Numbered from the stretch's first letter, positions 31,448 through 40,915 are shown. The stretch: 42,886 nt of DNA from Candidatus Paraburkholderia calva (GCA_001184395.1 LFLF01000016.1:1-42886); one strand, 5' to 3'. A program made the numbers and translations. The notes: generated by a model not told the origin, from the sequence alone.

Positions 31448-32590
31448 ATGCATCATGATGACCCGCATCGGCGCATGCGCCGGCGCGTTCTCACTACACT
31501 GGGCGCCGAGGCGCTCGGCGCCGCCTACGACGCGCCATCGTTCGCCGCCGCGGCGCCCAGGCTCGAAACCGTGGCCACCTTCGGAGACGACTTCAGGCTG
31601 GTGGGCATCGGCGTCTCGAAGCAGGGGCGCGTATTCGCGACGGCGCCCGCATCGGCCAAGCGTTCGCGATACAGCATGGTCGAGGTCGATACAGCCACCG
31701 GCGCGCTTACGCCGTTTCCCGACGAAAGCTGGAATACCTTCAAGCCCGACGAGGACGGCACGCACCAATGGATTTCGGTGCAGGCCTTATGGGTCGATGA
31801 AAACGATCATCTGTGGGCACCGATTCCTCGCTCACTTCGGTCGATCAGAGCCGGCAGCCGCCCAAGCTGATCGAGTTCGATCTCGCGACGAAAAAGATCG
31901 TACGCCAGATCGAATACGGCCATGTGGTGGCGCCGAAGGATTCGCTCAACGATATTCGCATCGATCTGAAGCATGGCTATGCCTATCTCAGCAATGCGGT
32001 CAATCAGGGCGGCATTGCGGTCACCGACCTCAAGACCAAAGAATCGCGCCTGCTGCTGGCGGGCGATCGCTCGAGCATCTCCGATCCGAACCAGCATCTG
32101 ATGTTCGGCGACCACATCGCGCGCAAGGCCGACGGCAGCGTGCTCGTGCTGCAGACGGACAGCATCGCCATTTCGCCGGACCGTGCATGGGTCTGCGGCC
32201 GCTGACGGATCATCACTACTGGCGCGTGCCGACGCGGCTTTGATCGACGCGTCGCTATCGGCGGACGAACTGTCCAGGTGCGTGCAATATCTCGGCGACG
32301 GCGCGTTGACCGGCGGCCTCATCATGAGCCCGGCGGGCGTGCTGTACGGCGGCGATCTGGAGAACCGCACGGTGGTCGGCTTCGATGTGATCGAGTCCAA
32401 CGGCAGGCCGCGGCTCAGGCAGAAGACCTTCGTCGGCAAGCATCCGCAATTGTCGTGGGCCGATGGTTTTGCCATCTCGCAGGGCTATTTGTACATCGCG
32501 GATTCGCATCTGCATGAGTTGAACAATTTCTCCAACGGCTATCCGCGCGAAGGGCGCTTCGCGATCTTTCGTGTTCGTTTGCTGAAGTAG
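31448..32590 (+). pseudogene. Major royal jelly / SMP-30-like beta-propeller protein, frameshifted
   Basis: ATG 31448 opens with an arginine-rich, Tat-like leader (MRRRVLTTLGAEALGAAY). The body reads ETVATFGDDFRLVGIGVSKQ, GALTPFPDESWNTFKPDEDG, QWISVQALWVDENDHLWA; after shifts near 31820 and 32210, PPKLIEFDLATKKIVRQIEY, YLSNAVNQGGIAVTDLKTKE, TGGLIMSPAGVLYGGDLENR and SWADGFAISQGYLYIADSHL to TAG 32588. This is the bacterial branch of the MRJP/Yellow family (gluconolactonase-like propellers), normally exported. The function in bacteria is not established. Confidence 0.8.
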
Positions 32591-32624
32591 CCATCGAGCA
32601 GATTCGTGGAATGATTTCAATCGC

Positions 32625-32654
32625 TACAACAGTCGGTATTACAACAGTCGGTAT
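32625..32654. repeat. 15-bp exact tandem duplication, intergenic
   Basis: TACAACAGTCGGTAT occurs twice in succession between the royal-jelly-like pseudogene and the catalase-family pseudogene. Confidence 0.9.
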
Positions 32655-32773
32655 CCTAAGCAATATGGTCTGAACAAGGGGAAGGACCAAGAAGCCGCAA
32701 TTTCAAACAACGTGCACGAATCGCGCCATGCTACTAGATTACTGACCAGCCAAATAGCCGATCGAGAGAGTCC

Positions 32774-33821
32774 ATGGCAGACCGACCCGATTCCGCCGCT
32801 TCCCCCATACGTTCGCTGGTGTTGATCGCCGTCATCGTGGCGGTTGCTGGTGCTGGCCTTCGTTTATACGGCGGGCTGGCTCACGCCAGGGCGTCTCACG
32901 CCGTCGAAGATCGTCAATAGTCTCGCGCCCCCCGGCGGCCCCGCGCTCGGCTTCCGGCGCAATCATGCCAAAGGCATCTGCTTTACCGGTAGCTTCGAAT
33001 CGACCGGCGGCGCCGCATCTTTGTCCAAGGCGTCCGTCTTCGCGCCGGGTTCGTATCCGGTCACGGGCCGCTTCAATCTCGCGATGGCCGATCCCAACGC
33101 GTCCGCCGCGATAGCACGCGTGCGCGGCATCGGACTGCGCGTGGTGGCGTTCGACGGCAACGAATGGCGCTCCGTGATGATCGATGCGCCGTTCTTCCCC
33201 GTCGCGACCATCGACGGCTTTTACGCGCTACAACGCGCTTGCCGACAAGGGTGATCCCGCCGCGATGAAGAAGTTCGCCGCCGCGCATTTGGAAATCGGC
33301 GCATTCGGCAAGTGGGCGGGCAGCGCGCCGTTCACGGGTTCGTATGCGGAGGAACAGTTCAACAGCCTCAACAGCTTCGTCTTCACGAACGCGCAGATAC
33401 AGGATCAGACAGTGCGCTGGTCCTTCGTGCCGGCCGAAATCCGGAGCATCTTTCCGCAGATCAATTGAAGCAGCGCGGCCCGAACTTCCTCGATGCCGAA
33501 ATCACGCAGCGCGTGCAGACTGCGCCGCAACGCTGGTCGATGATCGTCACCGTGGCGAATCCGGGCGACCCGACCGCCGATCCGAGCAAGGTGTGGCCCG
33601 AAGATCGGCGCACGGTCGTCGCGGGCACACTCGTCGTGAAGACAATCGAACCGAAGCCGGACGGTCTGTGCCGCGATCTCAACTTCGACCCGACCGTGTT
33701 GCTCGCCGGCATGCGCGTCTCCGATGATCCGTTCCCGGCGGCGTACTCGGTGTCGTTCAACCGGCGCACAGCCGAGGACAAGGATTATACGCATACCGGA
33801 GCGCAAGGAGCCAAGCCATGA
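32774..33821 (+). pseudogene. Catalase-family peroxidase (SrpA-like), membrane-anchored, frameshifted
   Basis: ATG 32774 opens MADRPDSAASPIRSLVLIAV, an N-terminal anchor; a shift near 32845 leads to LVLAFVYTAGWLTPGRLTPS, FRRNHAKGICFTGSFESTGG with the distal His of the family, and SYPVTGRFNLAMADPNASAA. Further shifts near 33230 and 33465 lead to DPAAMKKFAAAHLEIGAFGK, FVFTNAQIQDQTVRWSFVPA, then NFLDAEITQRVQTAPQRWSM, LNFDPTVLLAGMRVSDDPFP and AAYSVSFNRRTAED. These single-domain periplasmic catalases are often encoded beside cytochrome b561, as here. Stop overlaps the next ATG. Confidence 0.9.
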
Positions 33822-34366
33822 GCCGCATCATGAGCGCGACCCACGCGCGATTCTTGCCCTCGCAGCGCGCGCTGCACTGGATCATGGCCGTCTGCATCCT
33901 GGCGATGCTGTTCATCGGCGTGGGCATGGCGTCCACGGTGAGGCCAAACTATCTCAGGCTGGTCTCCATCCACAAGCCGCTCGGCGTCGCCATTCTAGGC
34001 TCGGGTTGATCCGCCTCGTCGTGCGGCTGGTGCGGGGCTCGCCGCCGTTGCCCGTCGACATGCCCGCGCCGATGAAGCTCGCCGCGTATGTGGTCGCATC
34101 TGGCTTTTTATGTGCCGATGATCGCGTTGCCGCTGATCGGCTACGGCATGCTCTCGGTGGCGGATTACCCGGTGATCGTGTTCGGCGTGCAGTTGCCCTC
34201 GCTGCTGCCGCACAGCAACAGCCTGCATTCGATGCTGTGGAACGCGCATCGCTTCCTCGCACTGTGCTTCTTCGTGCTGATCGTCGTGCATCTGGCGGCG
34301 TCGCTGATCCATGCGCTGATCCGCCGCGACGGCGTGTTCGAAGCCATGGCATGGCGCCGGCGATGA
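33818..34366 (+). pseudogene. Cytochrome b561, frameshifted
   Basis: ATG 33818 overlaps the catalase stop (ATGA). SQRALHWIMAVCILAMLFIG and LRLVSIHKPLGVAIL carry two of the haem-ligand histidines; a frameshift near 34002 follows, GLIRLVVRLVRGSPPLPVDM continues, another shift near 34088, then SHLAFYVPMIALPLIGYGML, SLHSMLWNAHRFLALCFFVL and VVHLAASLIHALIRRDGVF with the remaining histidines. Four-helix inner-membrane di-haem quinol oxidase that would have passed electrons to the periplasmic peroxidase. Confidence 0.9.
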
Positions 34367-34440
34367 CCTCCGGCGTAATAGACGCGTAATGCATCGCGTC
34401 TGAAGATGGACGGCGTAACCTTTCTTCTAGGAGCGCCGCC

Positions 34441-34701
34441 ATGACCGCCTATGCCATCGCCCATCTGCACGACGTCGAGCCGTGCGACGAAATCGTCGAA
34501 TACCTTGAACGCATAGACAAAACGCTCGCGCCGTTCGGCGGGCGCTTCGTCATTCATGGCGCCGTGCTCGAAATCATCGAGGGTGGATGGCAAGGCAATC
34601 TCATCGCGATCTCCTTCGACGACATGACGCGCGCCCGCGCCTGGTATGCCTCCGACGCCTACCGGCGGATTCTTCCGCTACGTCGGCGGCACGCGCGCTG
34701 A
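34441..34701 (+). CDS. DUF1330 domain protein
   Basis: 86 residues from ATG 34441 with TAGGAGCG upstream: MTAYAIAHLHDVEPCDEIVE, YLERIDKTLAPFGGRFVIHG, EIIEGGWQGNLIAISFDDMT, RARAWYASDAYRRILPLRRR. This is a small ferredoxin-fold DUF1330 protein (dimeric alpha/beta barrel type), length slightly short for the family. The C-terminus after LPLRRRHAR may be shifted, since an alternative frame continues ALTNLAGIEVV before a stop, so it is either intact or lightly damaged. Function unknown; it sits just before the cat genes. Confidence 0.65.
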   Translation: MTAYAIAHLHDVEPCDEIVEYLERIDKTLAPFGGRFVIHGAVLEIIEGGWQGNLIAISFDDMTRARAWYASDAYRRILPLRRRHAR

Positions 34702-34787
34702 CCAACCTTGCGGGTATCGAAGTAGTCTGAATCGGTCTTGGCCGCACGTGACGGCAGGTTCTAGCATGGGTTCAACAGGAGGAACCC

Positions 34788-35975
34788 ATGTCAGCCGAAC
34801 CCGCGCTTATCCAGTCCGTCGAGACCATCCTTGTCGATGTCTCGACGATCCGCCCGCACCGTCTTTCCGTCGCGACCAGGCGCCATCAGTCGCTGGTGCT
34901 GGTACGCATGCGCTGCGGCGACGGCATCGAAGGCATCGGCGAAGGCACGACATCGGCGGTCTCGCTTACGGCGAGGAAAGTCCCGAGAGCATCAAGGTCA
35001 ACATCGATACGTACTTCGCGCCGCTCGTCGCCGGCATGGATGCGACGCGTCCCGGCGCGATCATGGCGAAGCTGCGCGCGCATCTGCAAGACAATCGCTT
35101 CGCCAAGTGCGCGCTCGAAACCGCCCTGTTCGATGCGCAGGCGCGTCGTCTGGGCGTGCCGCTGTCGGAACTGTTCGGCGGCCGCGTGACCGATTCGGTC
35201 GAAGTCACGTGAACGCTGGCGAGCGGCGACACGGGCCGCGATATCGACGAAGCGGAGCAGATGCTCGCGATGAAGCGGCATCGCATCTTCAAGCTGAAGA
35301 TCGGTACGCGCGCCGTCGGCGACGACGTGGCGCATGTCGTCGCTATCAAAAAAGCGTTGGGCGGGCGCGGCGAAGTGCGCGTGAACATCAGGCGTGGAGC
35401 GAGACGGACACGCTCTGGGTCGCGTCGCGTTTTGCCGACGCGGACGGCGGTCTGATCGAGCAGACGATCGATGCGGTGAACTGCGCGGGCTTGAAGCGTT
35501 TGACTGGACTGGGACAGGTGCCGATCATGGCCAACGAGGCGCTGCACGGCCCCGCCGATGCCTTCGCGCTCGCCACCCAGCGCGCTGCTGATGTGTTCTT
35601 GGTGAAGATCGCGCAGTCGGGCGGTCTCGCGGGCGCCGCGCATGTCGCCGCCATTGCGCGCGCCGCGGATATCGGTCTCTACGGCGGCACCATGTTCGAA
35701 GGCGCGGTCGGCACCATCGCATCGGCGCAGCTCTTCAGCACTTTCGGCGAGATGGCGTGGGGCACCGAACTGTTCGGGCCGCTGTTGCTCACCAAAGAGA
35801 TCCTGACCGAACCCCTCATCTACAGAGACTTCGCGCTGCATCTGCCGCAGGGCGCGGGTCTCAGCATCGTGCTCGACTGGGCGCGCGTGGAGCGTTTGCG
35901 GTGCGATTCCAGGCAAGGTACGAGCGTCGCGATGCGCGAGCGCTTTACCGACCCCACATCATTCGATACCAACGG
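34788..35975 (+). pseudogene. catB: Muconate cycloisomerase CatB, frameshifts, nonsense and metal-ligand changes
   Basis: ATG 34788 (GGAGGAACCC upstream): VETILVDVSTIRPHRLSVAT, a shift near 34955, GGLAYGEESPESIKVNIDTY, KCALETALFDAQARRLGVPL. TGA replaces a Trp codon at 35210 (VEVT-stop-TLASG). The catalytic FKLKIG lysines remain. RVDVNQAW is damaged by a 4-bp deletion and its Asp codon is AAC (Asn); VPIMADEAL reads IMANEAL, also Asn. Both positions are metal ligands in the enolase-superfamily fold; LIEQ keeps the middle Glu. Then ADVFLVKIAQSGGLAGAAHV and LYGGTMFEGAVGTIASAQLF. The natural stop is not evident before catA. Converts cis,cis-muconate to muconolactone. Confidence 0.92.
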
Positions 35976-35983
35976 AGACAAGC

Positions 35984-36668
35984 ATGAACCACGATACGAT
36001 CGGCGCCCTTCTGCAAAAGATCAACGACAGCGCGACGAGCGAAGGCAATCCGCGCACCATCGAAGGTTCGTTGTACGTTGCCGGCGCGCCGGAAGCGCAG
36101 GGGCATGCGCGCATCGACGACGGCACGGACCCCGGCCAGCCGCTGGTGATGCGTGGCACCGTGTTCGCCGAGGACGGCGCGCCGCTGTCCAATGCGCTGG
36201 TCGAGGTGTGGCACGCGAACCATCTGGGCAGTTACTTGCACTTCGACAAGTCGCAGCCGGCGTTCAATCTGCGCGGCTCGATCCGTACCGACGCCGAAGG
36301 CCGTTACAGCTTCCGCAGCGTGGTGCCGGTCGGCTACAGCGTGCCGCCGGGCGGCATGGCCGAGAAACTGCTCGATCAACTCGGCCACCACGGTCATCGG
36401 CCCGCGCATATCCATTTCTTCGTGTCGGCGCCGGGGCATCGCAAGCTGACCACGCAGATCAATATCGACGGCGATCCGTATCTGTGGGACGACTTCGCGT
36501 TCGCAACGCGCGAGGGCCTCGTGCCCGAACTCAAAAAGGCCTGGGTGCGGAAGGCAAGCCCTACGGCATCACGGGCAATTTCGCGGTGATCGATTCGACT
36601 TCACGCTCTCGCGCGACCGCGATGACGTGCAAGGGACCGAAGTGGAGCGCATGCACGCCGAACCCTGA
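35984..36668 (+). pseudogene. catA: Catechol 1,2-dioxygenase CatA, C-terminal frameshifts
   Basis: ATG 35984: MNHDTIGALLQKINDSATSE, then GTVFAEDGAPLSNALVEVWH, ANHLGSYLHFDKSQPAFNLR, GRYSFRSVVPVGYSVPPGG and GHRPAHIHFFVSAPGHRKLT. The two tyrosine (GSYLHFD, VGYSVPP) and two histidine (AHIHF) iron ligands are all encoded. An indel near 36537 changes LKKA-GAEGKPYGITGNFAVI into a missense tail of about 20 residues; a second indel near 36596 precedes the proper end FTLSRDRDDVQGTEVERMH and TGA 36666. The lesion falls after the active site, so a shortened protein would be made, probably unstable. Intradiol cleavage of catechol, first step of the branch. Confidence 0.93.
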
Positions 36669-36748
36669 CATGCCGCGCGGGCCCCGGGGCCGCGAGCCTC
36701 GCTTCGGGCGAGGCTTCGATCACCGCATCACCGGATAGGAGAGTAACG

Positions 36749-37037
36749 ATGCTGTTTCATTTGGAAATGACCGTCGACCTGCCACCCGAGATGGACGAGC
36801 AACGCGCCAACGCGCTCAATGCAGACGAGAAGGCGATGTCGCAACAGTTGCAACGCGATGGTGTGGCGGCATCTGTGGCGCATCGGGGAGCAATACGCGA
36901 ACGTCAGCGTGTTCGATGTGGACAGTCCCGCGCATCTGCACGACGTGTTGAGCCGCCTGCCGCTGTTTCCGTATATGCGGATCGAAGTGACGGCGCTGTG
37001 CCGGCATGCATCGTCGATCCGCGAGGACGACCGCTGA
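36749..37037 (+). pseudogene. catC: Muconolactone delta-isomerase CatC, frameshifted
   Basis: ATG 36749 (AGGAGAGTAACG upstream): MLFHLEMTVDLPPEMDEQRA, NALNADEKAMSQQLQRDG, then a 1-bp change near 36862 and VWRHLWRIGEQYANVSVFDV, AHLHDVLSRLPLFPYMRIEV, TALCRHASSIREDDR to TGA 37035-37037. The family is about 96 residues, and the two pieces together reach that length. Third gene of catB-catA-catC, converting muconolactone to beta-ketoadipate enol-lactone. Its stop abuts the stop of the convergent COG4705 gene. Confidence 0.92.
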
Positions 37038-37802
37038 TCAATGCGCAGTGCGCGCGGCCCGCTGCTTGAAGAGGAACATGCACGCCACGATAAACGCGAC
37101 CAGCGCGATGGATGCGTCGTAGCGGCTCATCGCAAGGCCGCCGTTGGCGACCGGCTTGTCGAGAAAGTCGCCCACCACCGCGCCGAGCGGGCGCGTCAGA
37201 ATGAACGCGCACCAGAACAGCGCGGTGCGCGAGATGCGCGTCGCGTAGTAGGCGATTACCAGCAGCAGCAACGCGCCACCGAAGATCAGCGCCGCGCCCG
37301 TGTAGCCGAGACCGGCGGTGTCGGCGGTCCAGTCTCCGAGCGCGGTGCCGAGCGTCTGCGAGAACATAATGGTCACCCAGTAGAACATATCGGCTTTCGG
37401 CGATGAAATGGTCGCCACCGACACGCTACCCATCACGCGATGCCACGCGTAAAGCGAAACCAGCAGCAGCGTGAACAGAATGGACGTGCCGCCCGTATAG
37501 CCGATGCCGAGCGAGCGGTCCGCGAAGTCCGCGAGCATGGTGCCGACGGTCGTCGTCGCGATAATGGTGACCCAGTAGAGCGGCGCGTGAAAGCGCTCCA
37601 CCCGAATCTGTGCGATGACGGCCATGATGAAGATCGCCGCGAAAATCAGCGTGCCCACGAGATAGCCGAGGTTCATCGACATGGAGACCGCGTCGCCGCC
37701 GGTTTCGCCGAGCGTGGTCGCCGCGATCTTGATGATCCAGAAGACCAGCGTGACTTCCGGGACTTTGGCCAGGGCCTGGCCGGCGTGATCGTTTTGCTCC
37801 AT
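37038..37802 (-). CDS. COG4705 membrane-anchored protein with four internal repeats, intact
   Basis: 254 residues from ATG 37802 (GAGAGGCACC upstream). The protein is four copies of one unit with the exact spacing W-x9-G-x4-D: FWIIKIAATTLGETGGD (residues 21-37), YWVTIIATTTVGTMLAD (76-92), YWVTIMFSQTLGTALGD (141-157), FWCAFILTRPLGAVVGD (196-212). Three units go on to a (N/G)LGY- or IGY-type turn, and each is followed by a hydrophobic helix, giving about eight membrane segments. COG4705 is uncharacterised. No lesion is visible. It abuts catC tail-to-tail with no intergenic base, so no terminator fits between them. Confidence 0.88.
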   Translation of the reverse strand: MEQNDHAGQALAKVPEVTLVFWIIKIAATTLGETGGDAVSMSMNLGYLVGTLIFAAIFIMAVIAQIRVERFHAPLYWVTIIATTTVGTMLADFADRSLGIGYTGGTSILFTLLLVSLYAWHRVMGSVSVATISSPKADMFYWVTIMFSQTLGTALGDWTADTAGLGYTGAALIFGGALLLLVIAYYATRISRTALFWCAFILTRPLGAVVGDFLDKPVANGGLAMSRYDASIALVAFIVACMFLFKQRAARTAH

Positions 37803-37939
37803 GGTGCCTCTCGCTTCATTCGTAAGGCTCAAGCATACGGGCCGCTTCCTTATGAGAGGCTTAGAGTCATTCTCATTTCCGTGCCAACATGCTCCGGCGC
37901 GCGACCTTGATGCGCGTCCCGTCGACAAGGAGACACAAC

Positions 37940-38659
37940 ATGCCTCGCACCATCGCCGAAAAGCGCGCGGCCTTCCGCGCATTGCACGAATCCGGTTGTT
38001 TCATGCTGGCGCCGCTCGGTTTCAAGGCGCTGGCGACGACGAGTTCGGGCTTCGCCTGGTCGCACGGGCGCGCCGACAACCATGTCACCCGCGATGCAGT
38101 GCTCGCGCATCTGCGTGAAATCGTCGAAGCCACGGATCTGCCGGTCAACGCGGACTTCGAAAGTGGCTTCGGCGCGACGCCGGACGAAGTCGCGCAAAGC
38201 GTGAGGATGGCGGTGGAAATGGGCGTGCCGGGCCTGTCGATCGGGGATTCGACCGGCGAAGCGGTCGCGCCGCTGTTTCCGGTCGATGTCGCGGTCGAAC
38301 GCATGAAGGCCGCGCGCCGCGCAATCGATGCGGGCGGCGGCGATACGTTGCTCGTCGGGCGTGCGGAGAATTTCGTTGCGGGCGTCCCCGACCTCGACGA
38401 TGCGATCGCGCGCCTGAAAGTCTATGCAGATGCCGGCGCGGATTGCCTGTATGCGCCAGGTGTCAAAAGACACGCGAGCAGATCGAGGCAGTGGTGAAGG
38501 CGGTGGCGCCCAAGCCGGTGAATCTGCTGATCGGCGGCGTGTCGGATTTCACTTTGAGCGATGTCGCAGCGTTCGGCGTGCGGCGCGTGAGCGTCGGCGG
38601 CGGCCTGGCGCGCGGCGTGGGGCGGGGAGTTGAATGGGGTTTTCAGCAAAGGCGTCTAG
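37940..38659 (+). pseudogene. Isocitrate lyase/PEP mutase family protein, frameshift and tail deletion
   Basis: ATG 37940 (AAGGAGACACAAC upstream): MPRTIAEKRAAFRALHESGC, FMLAPLGFKALATTSSGFAW, LPVNADFESGFGATPDEVAQ, GVPGLSIGDSTGEAVAPLFP, DTLLVGRAENFVAGVPDLDD. A 1-bp insertion near 38463 shifts frame; the rest reads EQIEAVVKAVAPKPVNLLIG and FGVRRVSVGGGLARG, after which about 25-30 residues are missing before ELNGVFSKGV and TAG 38657. The family lacks the isocitrate-lyase KKCGH motif here, so an oxaloacetate- or acylpyruvate-type lyase is likelier than isocitrate lyase. Confidence 0.87.
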
Positions 38660-38683
38660 CAGCAGCCCGAACAGGTGCGGCAA

Positions 38684-38709
38684 GCGCGGTGGCGCGACAG
38701 CCACCGCGC
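38684..38709. terminator. Perfect 10-bp hairpin between convergent genes
   Basis: GCGCGGTGGC (38684-38693) pairs with GCCACCGCGC (38700-38709) over a 6-base loop, between two convergent isocitrate-lyase-family genes. There is no T run. It may serve both genes as a factor-dependent terminator. Confidence 0.5.
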
Positions 38710-38748
38710 GCAGATGCGATCACAATCCGCATGCGCCCGATCAAACGC

Positions 38749-39598
38749 CTACACCTCCGGAAACCACATCAACTCACACATTTCCGAGAACGGATACATT
38801 GCGCCGACCACGCCCTGCGTGCCCTTGCGCGCGAGAATCTCGCCGTATACATCCTTCAGCGCCTTGGCGACAGTCAGGAATCCCGACGCCGGATAAATCG
38901 CCAGACGGAAGACGAGCTTCTGCAATTCCTCCGGCGCAAATTGTGGCGTGCGCCCGCCTTCGATGACGTTCACCAGCAGCGGCAGGTCGAACGTGCGCCC
39001 GATCGTCTCCAGTTCCTCTACGCTTTCCGGCGACTCCACGAACAGCACGTCCGCGCCCGCCTTCGCGAAAGCCTCGGCGCGCCGCAGCGCTTCGTCGAGC
39101 CCGAGCGTCGTGCGTGCATCCGTCCGCGCGATGATTTGAAAGTTCGCGTCCGTGCGGCTCTCGGCGGCGACCTTGATCTTCTTCACCATGTCCTCGAGCG
39201 GAATCACGCGGCGACCCGGCGTGTGGCCGCATTTCTTCGGAAACTCCTGATCCTCGAGCTGGATGCCTGCCGCGCCAGCCTGTTCGTAGCCGCGCACTGT
39301 CTGCGCCACGTTGAGCAGGCCGCCGTAGCCGGTGTCGCCGTCGCAGATCGTGGAGTCTGGGTGCCGCTGCAGAACGCCGTCACGCGATTCACCATGTCGG
39401 TGTAGGTCGCGATGCCAGCATCCTCCGGCAGGCCGAGATACGACGCGACCATGCCGAAGCCCGTCATGTAGAGGCATTCGACATCGAATCGGCCATTTTC
39501 GCGGACACCATGTCGAAAATGCCGGGCGTCGTGATGATCTCCTTGCGCGCGAACCGCGCCTTCAAGGCCTTGCGTTTGTCCTGATGCGAAACGTTTAT
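38749..39598 (-). pseudogene. Isocitrate lyase/PEP mutase family (methylisocitrate-lyase-like), start codon lost and frameshifts
   Basis: The frame opens at 39598 with ATA where ATG is expected (NVSHQDKRKALKARFARKEI, TTPGIFDMVSAKMADSM), with CAGGGGACGC at the right spacing. After shifts near 39475 and 39370: YMTGFGMVASYLGLPEDAGI, ICDGDTGYGGLLNVAQTVRG, AGAAGIQLEDQEFPKKCGHT with the family KKCGH catalytic cysteine, KAGADVLFVESPESVEELET and LAIYPASGFLTVAKALKDVY, ending MCELMWFPEV at TAG 38749. Lyase of 2-methylisocitrate-like C-C bonds; convergent with the previous gene. Paired upstream with an MFS remnant in the same orientation. Confidence 0.88.
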
Positions 39599-39632
39599 GT
39601 GCGTCCCCTGTTCCGTGTGATTCAACGAAGTG

Positions 39633-40028
39633 TCAGTGATGCGACTCGCGCGACAACGGTGACGTGGCCAGTTCGCCTTCGGCCTCCGGCGTTGGCACGA
39701 ACGCACCCGCAATCGAGGCGAGGCCGAACACCGCGAGATTAAACTGATAGGTGAACTTGCGTCCTTTTGCATCGCCGAGCATGCCGGCGGTGAACGCGCC
39801 GATCAGCATGCCGATGAAAGTGGACGACAGAAACGCGGCGTTCAGTTGCATCGTCGACCAGCCCGACTTGGCCAGCGCGCCGAGCACGCCGAGCACGCCG
39901 CCGGCGGGATAGATATCGAACGAATCGAGGAACATGCCACCGCCGATTAGCCACAGCACGCGCTTGTGGAATCCGGAGATGGGCAATCGGTCCAGCCTGG
40001 GGCCGGCGTTTACAGTGCTTGTCAACAT
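39633..40028 (-). pseudogene. MFS transporter reduced to N-terminus plus C-tail by an in-frame deletion
   Basis: ATG 40028 (AGGAGACGCGAC upstream): MLTSTVNAGPRLDRLPISGF, LIGGGMFLDSFDIYPAGGVL, STMQLNAAFLSSTFIGMLIG, GMLGDAKGRKFTYQFNLAVF, GLASIAGAFVP, then TPEAEGELATSPLSRESHH and TGA 39633-39635. The first three helices and motif A are normal. The last 20 residues look like the hydrophilic tail of such transporters, so roughly 300 residues were cut out without losing frame. A 9-bp duplication (39881-39898) adds GVL. The remaining 131-residue frame is open and might be translated. Confidence 0.82.
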
Positions 40029-40131
40029 GTCGCGTCTCCTACGGTTGCATGTTTGCATGCCGCTTTGGCGACTACCTGCGTACAACGACTTCCGGTGCTG
40101 CGGGTTCTAAGACAAAGCTTGCGGATTCGGT

Positions 40132-40904
40132 TCAGCCGGACGCGTGCTCCCGGTCGTAGCGGTCGAACACGGCTTTTTCGGCGGCGATATAATGTGGCAG
40201 CACACGTGATGGCCTCGGCCCACGCGGAGTTGCGCTGTTCGAGAGCGCCGCGGAACGCCGCGACGATCTCGACGTGCTGGCGCGCGCTGCATTCGCGGTC
40301 CGCGTCGCCGTAGGTGTCGAAGGTCCACTTGATGAGCGGCGTTTCCTTCATCGATCGCAGCGAGCGGTCGAGGCGCGTGTTGTTCGCGGCTACGGTGATG
40401 ATATCGTGGAACTCGCTGTTGGCGCCGAACCACGCTCGATAGGATTCGGGGGTGGACGGGCACTGGGTGATCGCCATCATGGCGTCCGCGAGCGTTTTCA
40501 GGCGATCGATACCGGTTGCGCCGATATGTAACTGTAGCGGTAGCGCCGCGTGTCCGGCAAGATGCGGCTCGATCAGCAGGCGCGCTTCGAAAATCTCGCG
40601 GGCATCCTCCTGCAGGGTCCACGCTTTCACGCGCACGCCGTACGTAGTTCGGGCGCGTTCCCATCCAGCCCTCGGCGTCCAGCCGGCGTAACGCCTCGCG
40701 CGCCGGCGTACGGCTCACGCCGAGACTCTTCGCCAGTTGTTCCTCGCGCAGATACTGCCCCGCGCCAAAGCGGTCGTTTGCGAGCGCGTTCTTGATGGCG
40801 GGATACACGTCGTCCGCTGAGCGTGGCAGCTCAGACGGAATTGTATGCAAAGCGGGTTCTGAAGCAGGTATTCGACGTCCGTTCTGGCGAATCGACGGAC
40901 TCAT
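40132..40904 (-). pseudogene. GntR-family (FCD) regulator, frameshifted
   Basis: ATG 40904 opens MSPSIRQNGRRIPASEPALH, wHTH KNALANDRFGAGQYLREEQL and AKSLGVSRTPAREALRRLDA. A shift near 40645 leads to VKAWTLQEDAREIFEARLLI, EPHLAGHAALPLQLHIGATG, FGANSEFHDIITVAANNTRL, MKETPLIKWTFDTYGDADRE; a shift near 40195 leads to the end AAEKAVFDRYDREHASG and TGA 40132. It lies upstream of and in the same direction as the MFS and lyase genes, its likely targets. Confidence 0.88.
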
Positions 40905-40915
40905 TGTATGCAATG
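40840..40915. promoter_or_regulatory. Two ATTGTATGCAA sites at the GntR start (candidate operators)
   Basis: CATTGTATGCAATG at 40902-40915 (5-bp inverted arms CATTG/CAATG) overlaps the start codon of the GntR gene, and ATTGTATGCAAA recurs at 40840-40851, 62 bp away. FCD-type GntR regulators typically bind short TNGTATACNA-like palindromes, so these are plausible autoregulatory sites. The second copy falls inside the coding region if the ATG at 40904 is the real start. Confidence 0.4.

Noticed and set aside
34831..36738. A 635-codon plus-strand frame spanning catB and catA
   Set aside because: Only the 35400-35980 part matches CatB; the rest is out of frame with both genes and arises because frameshifts removed stops.
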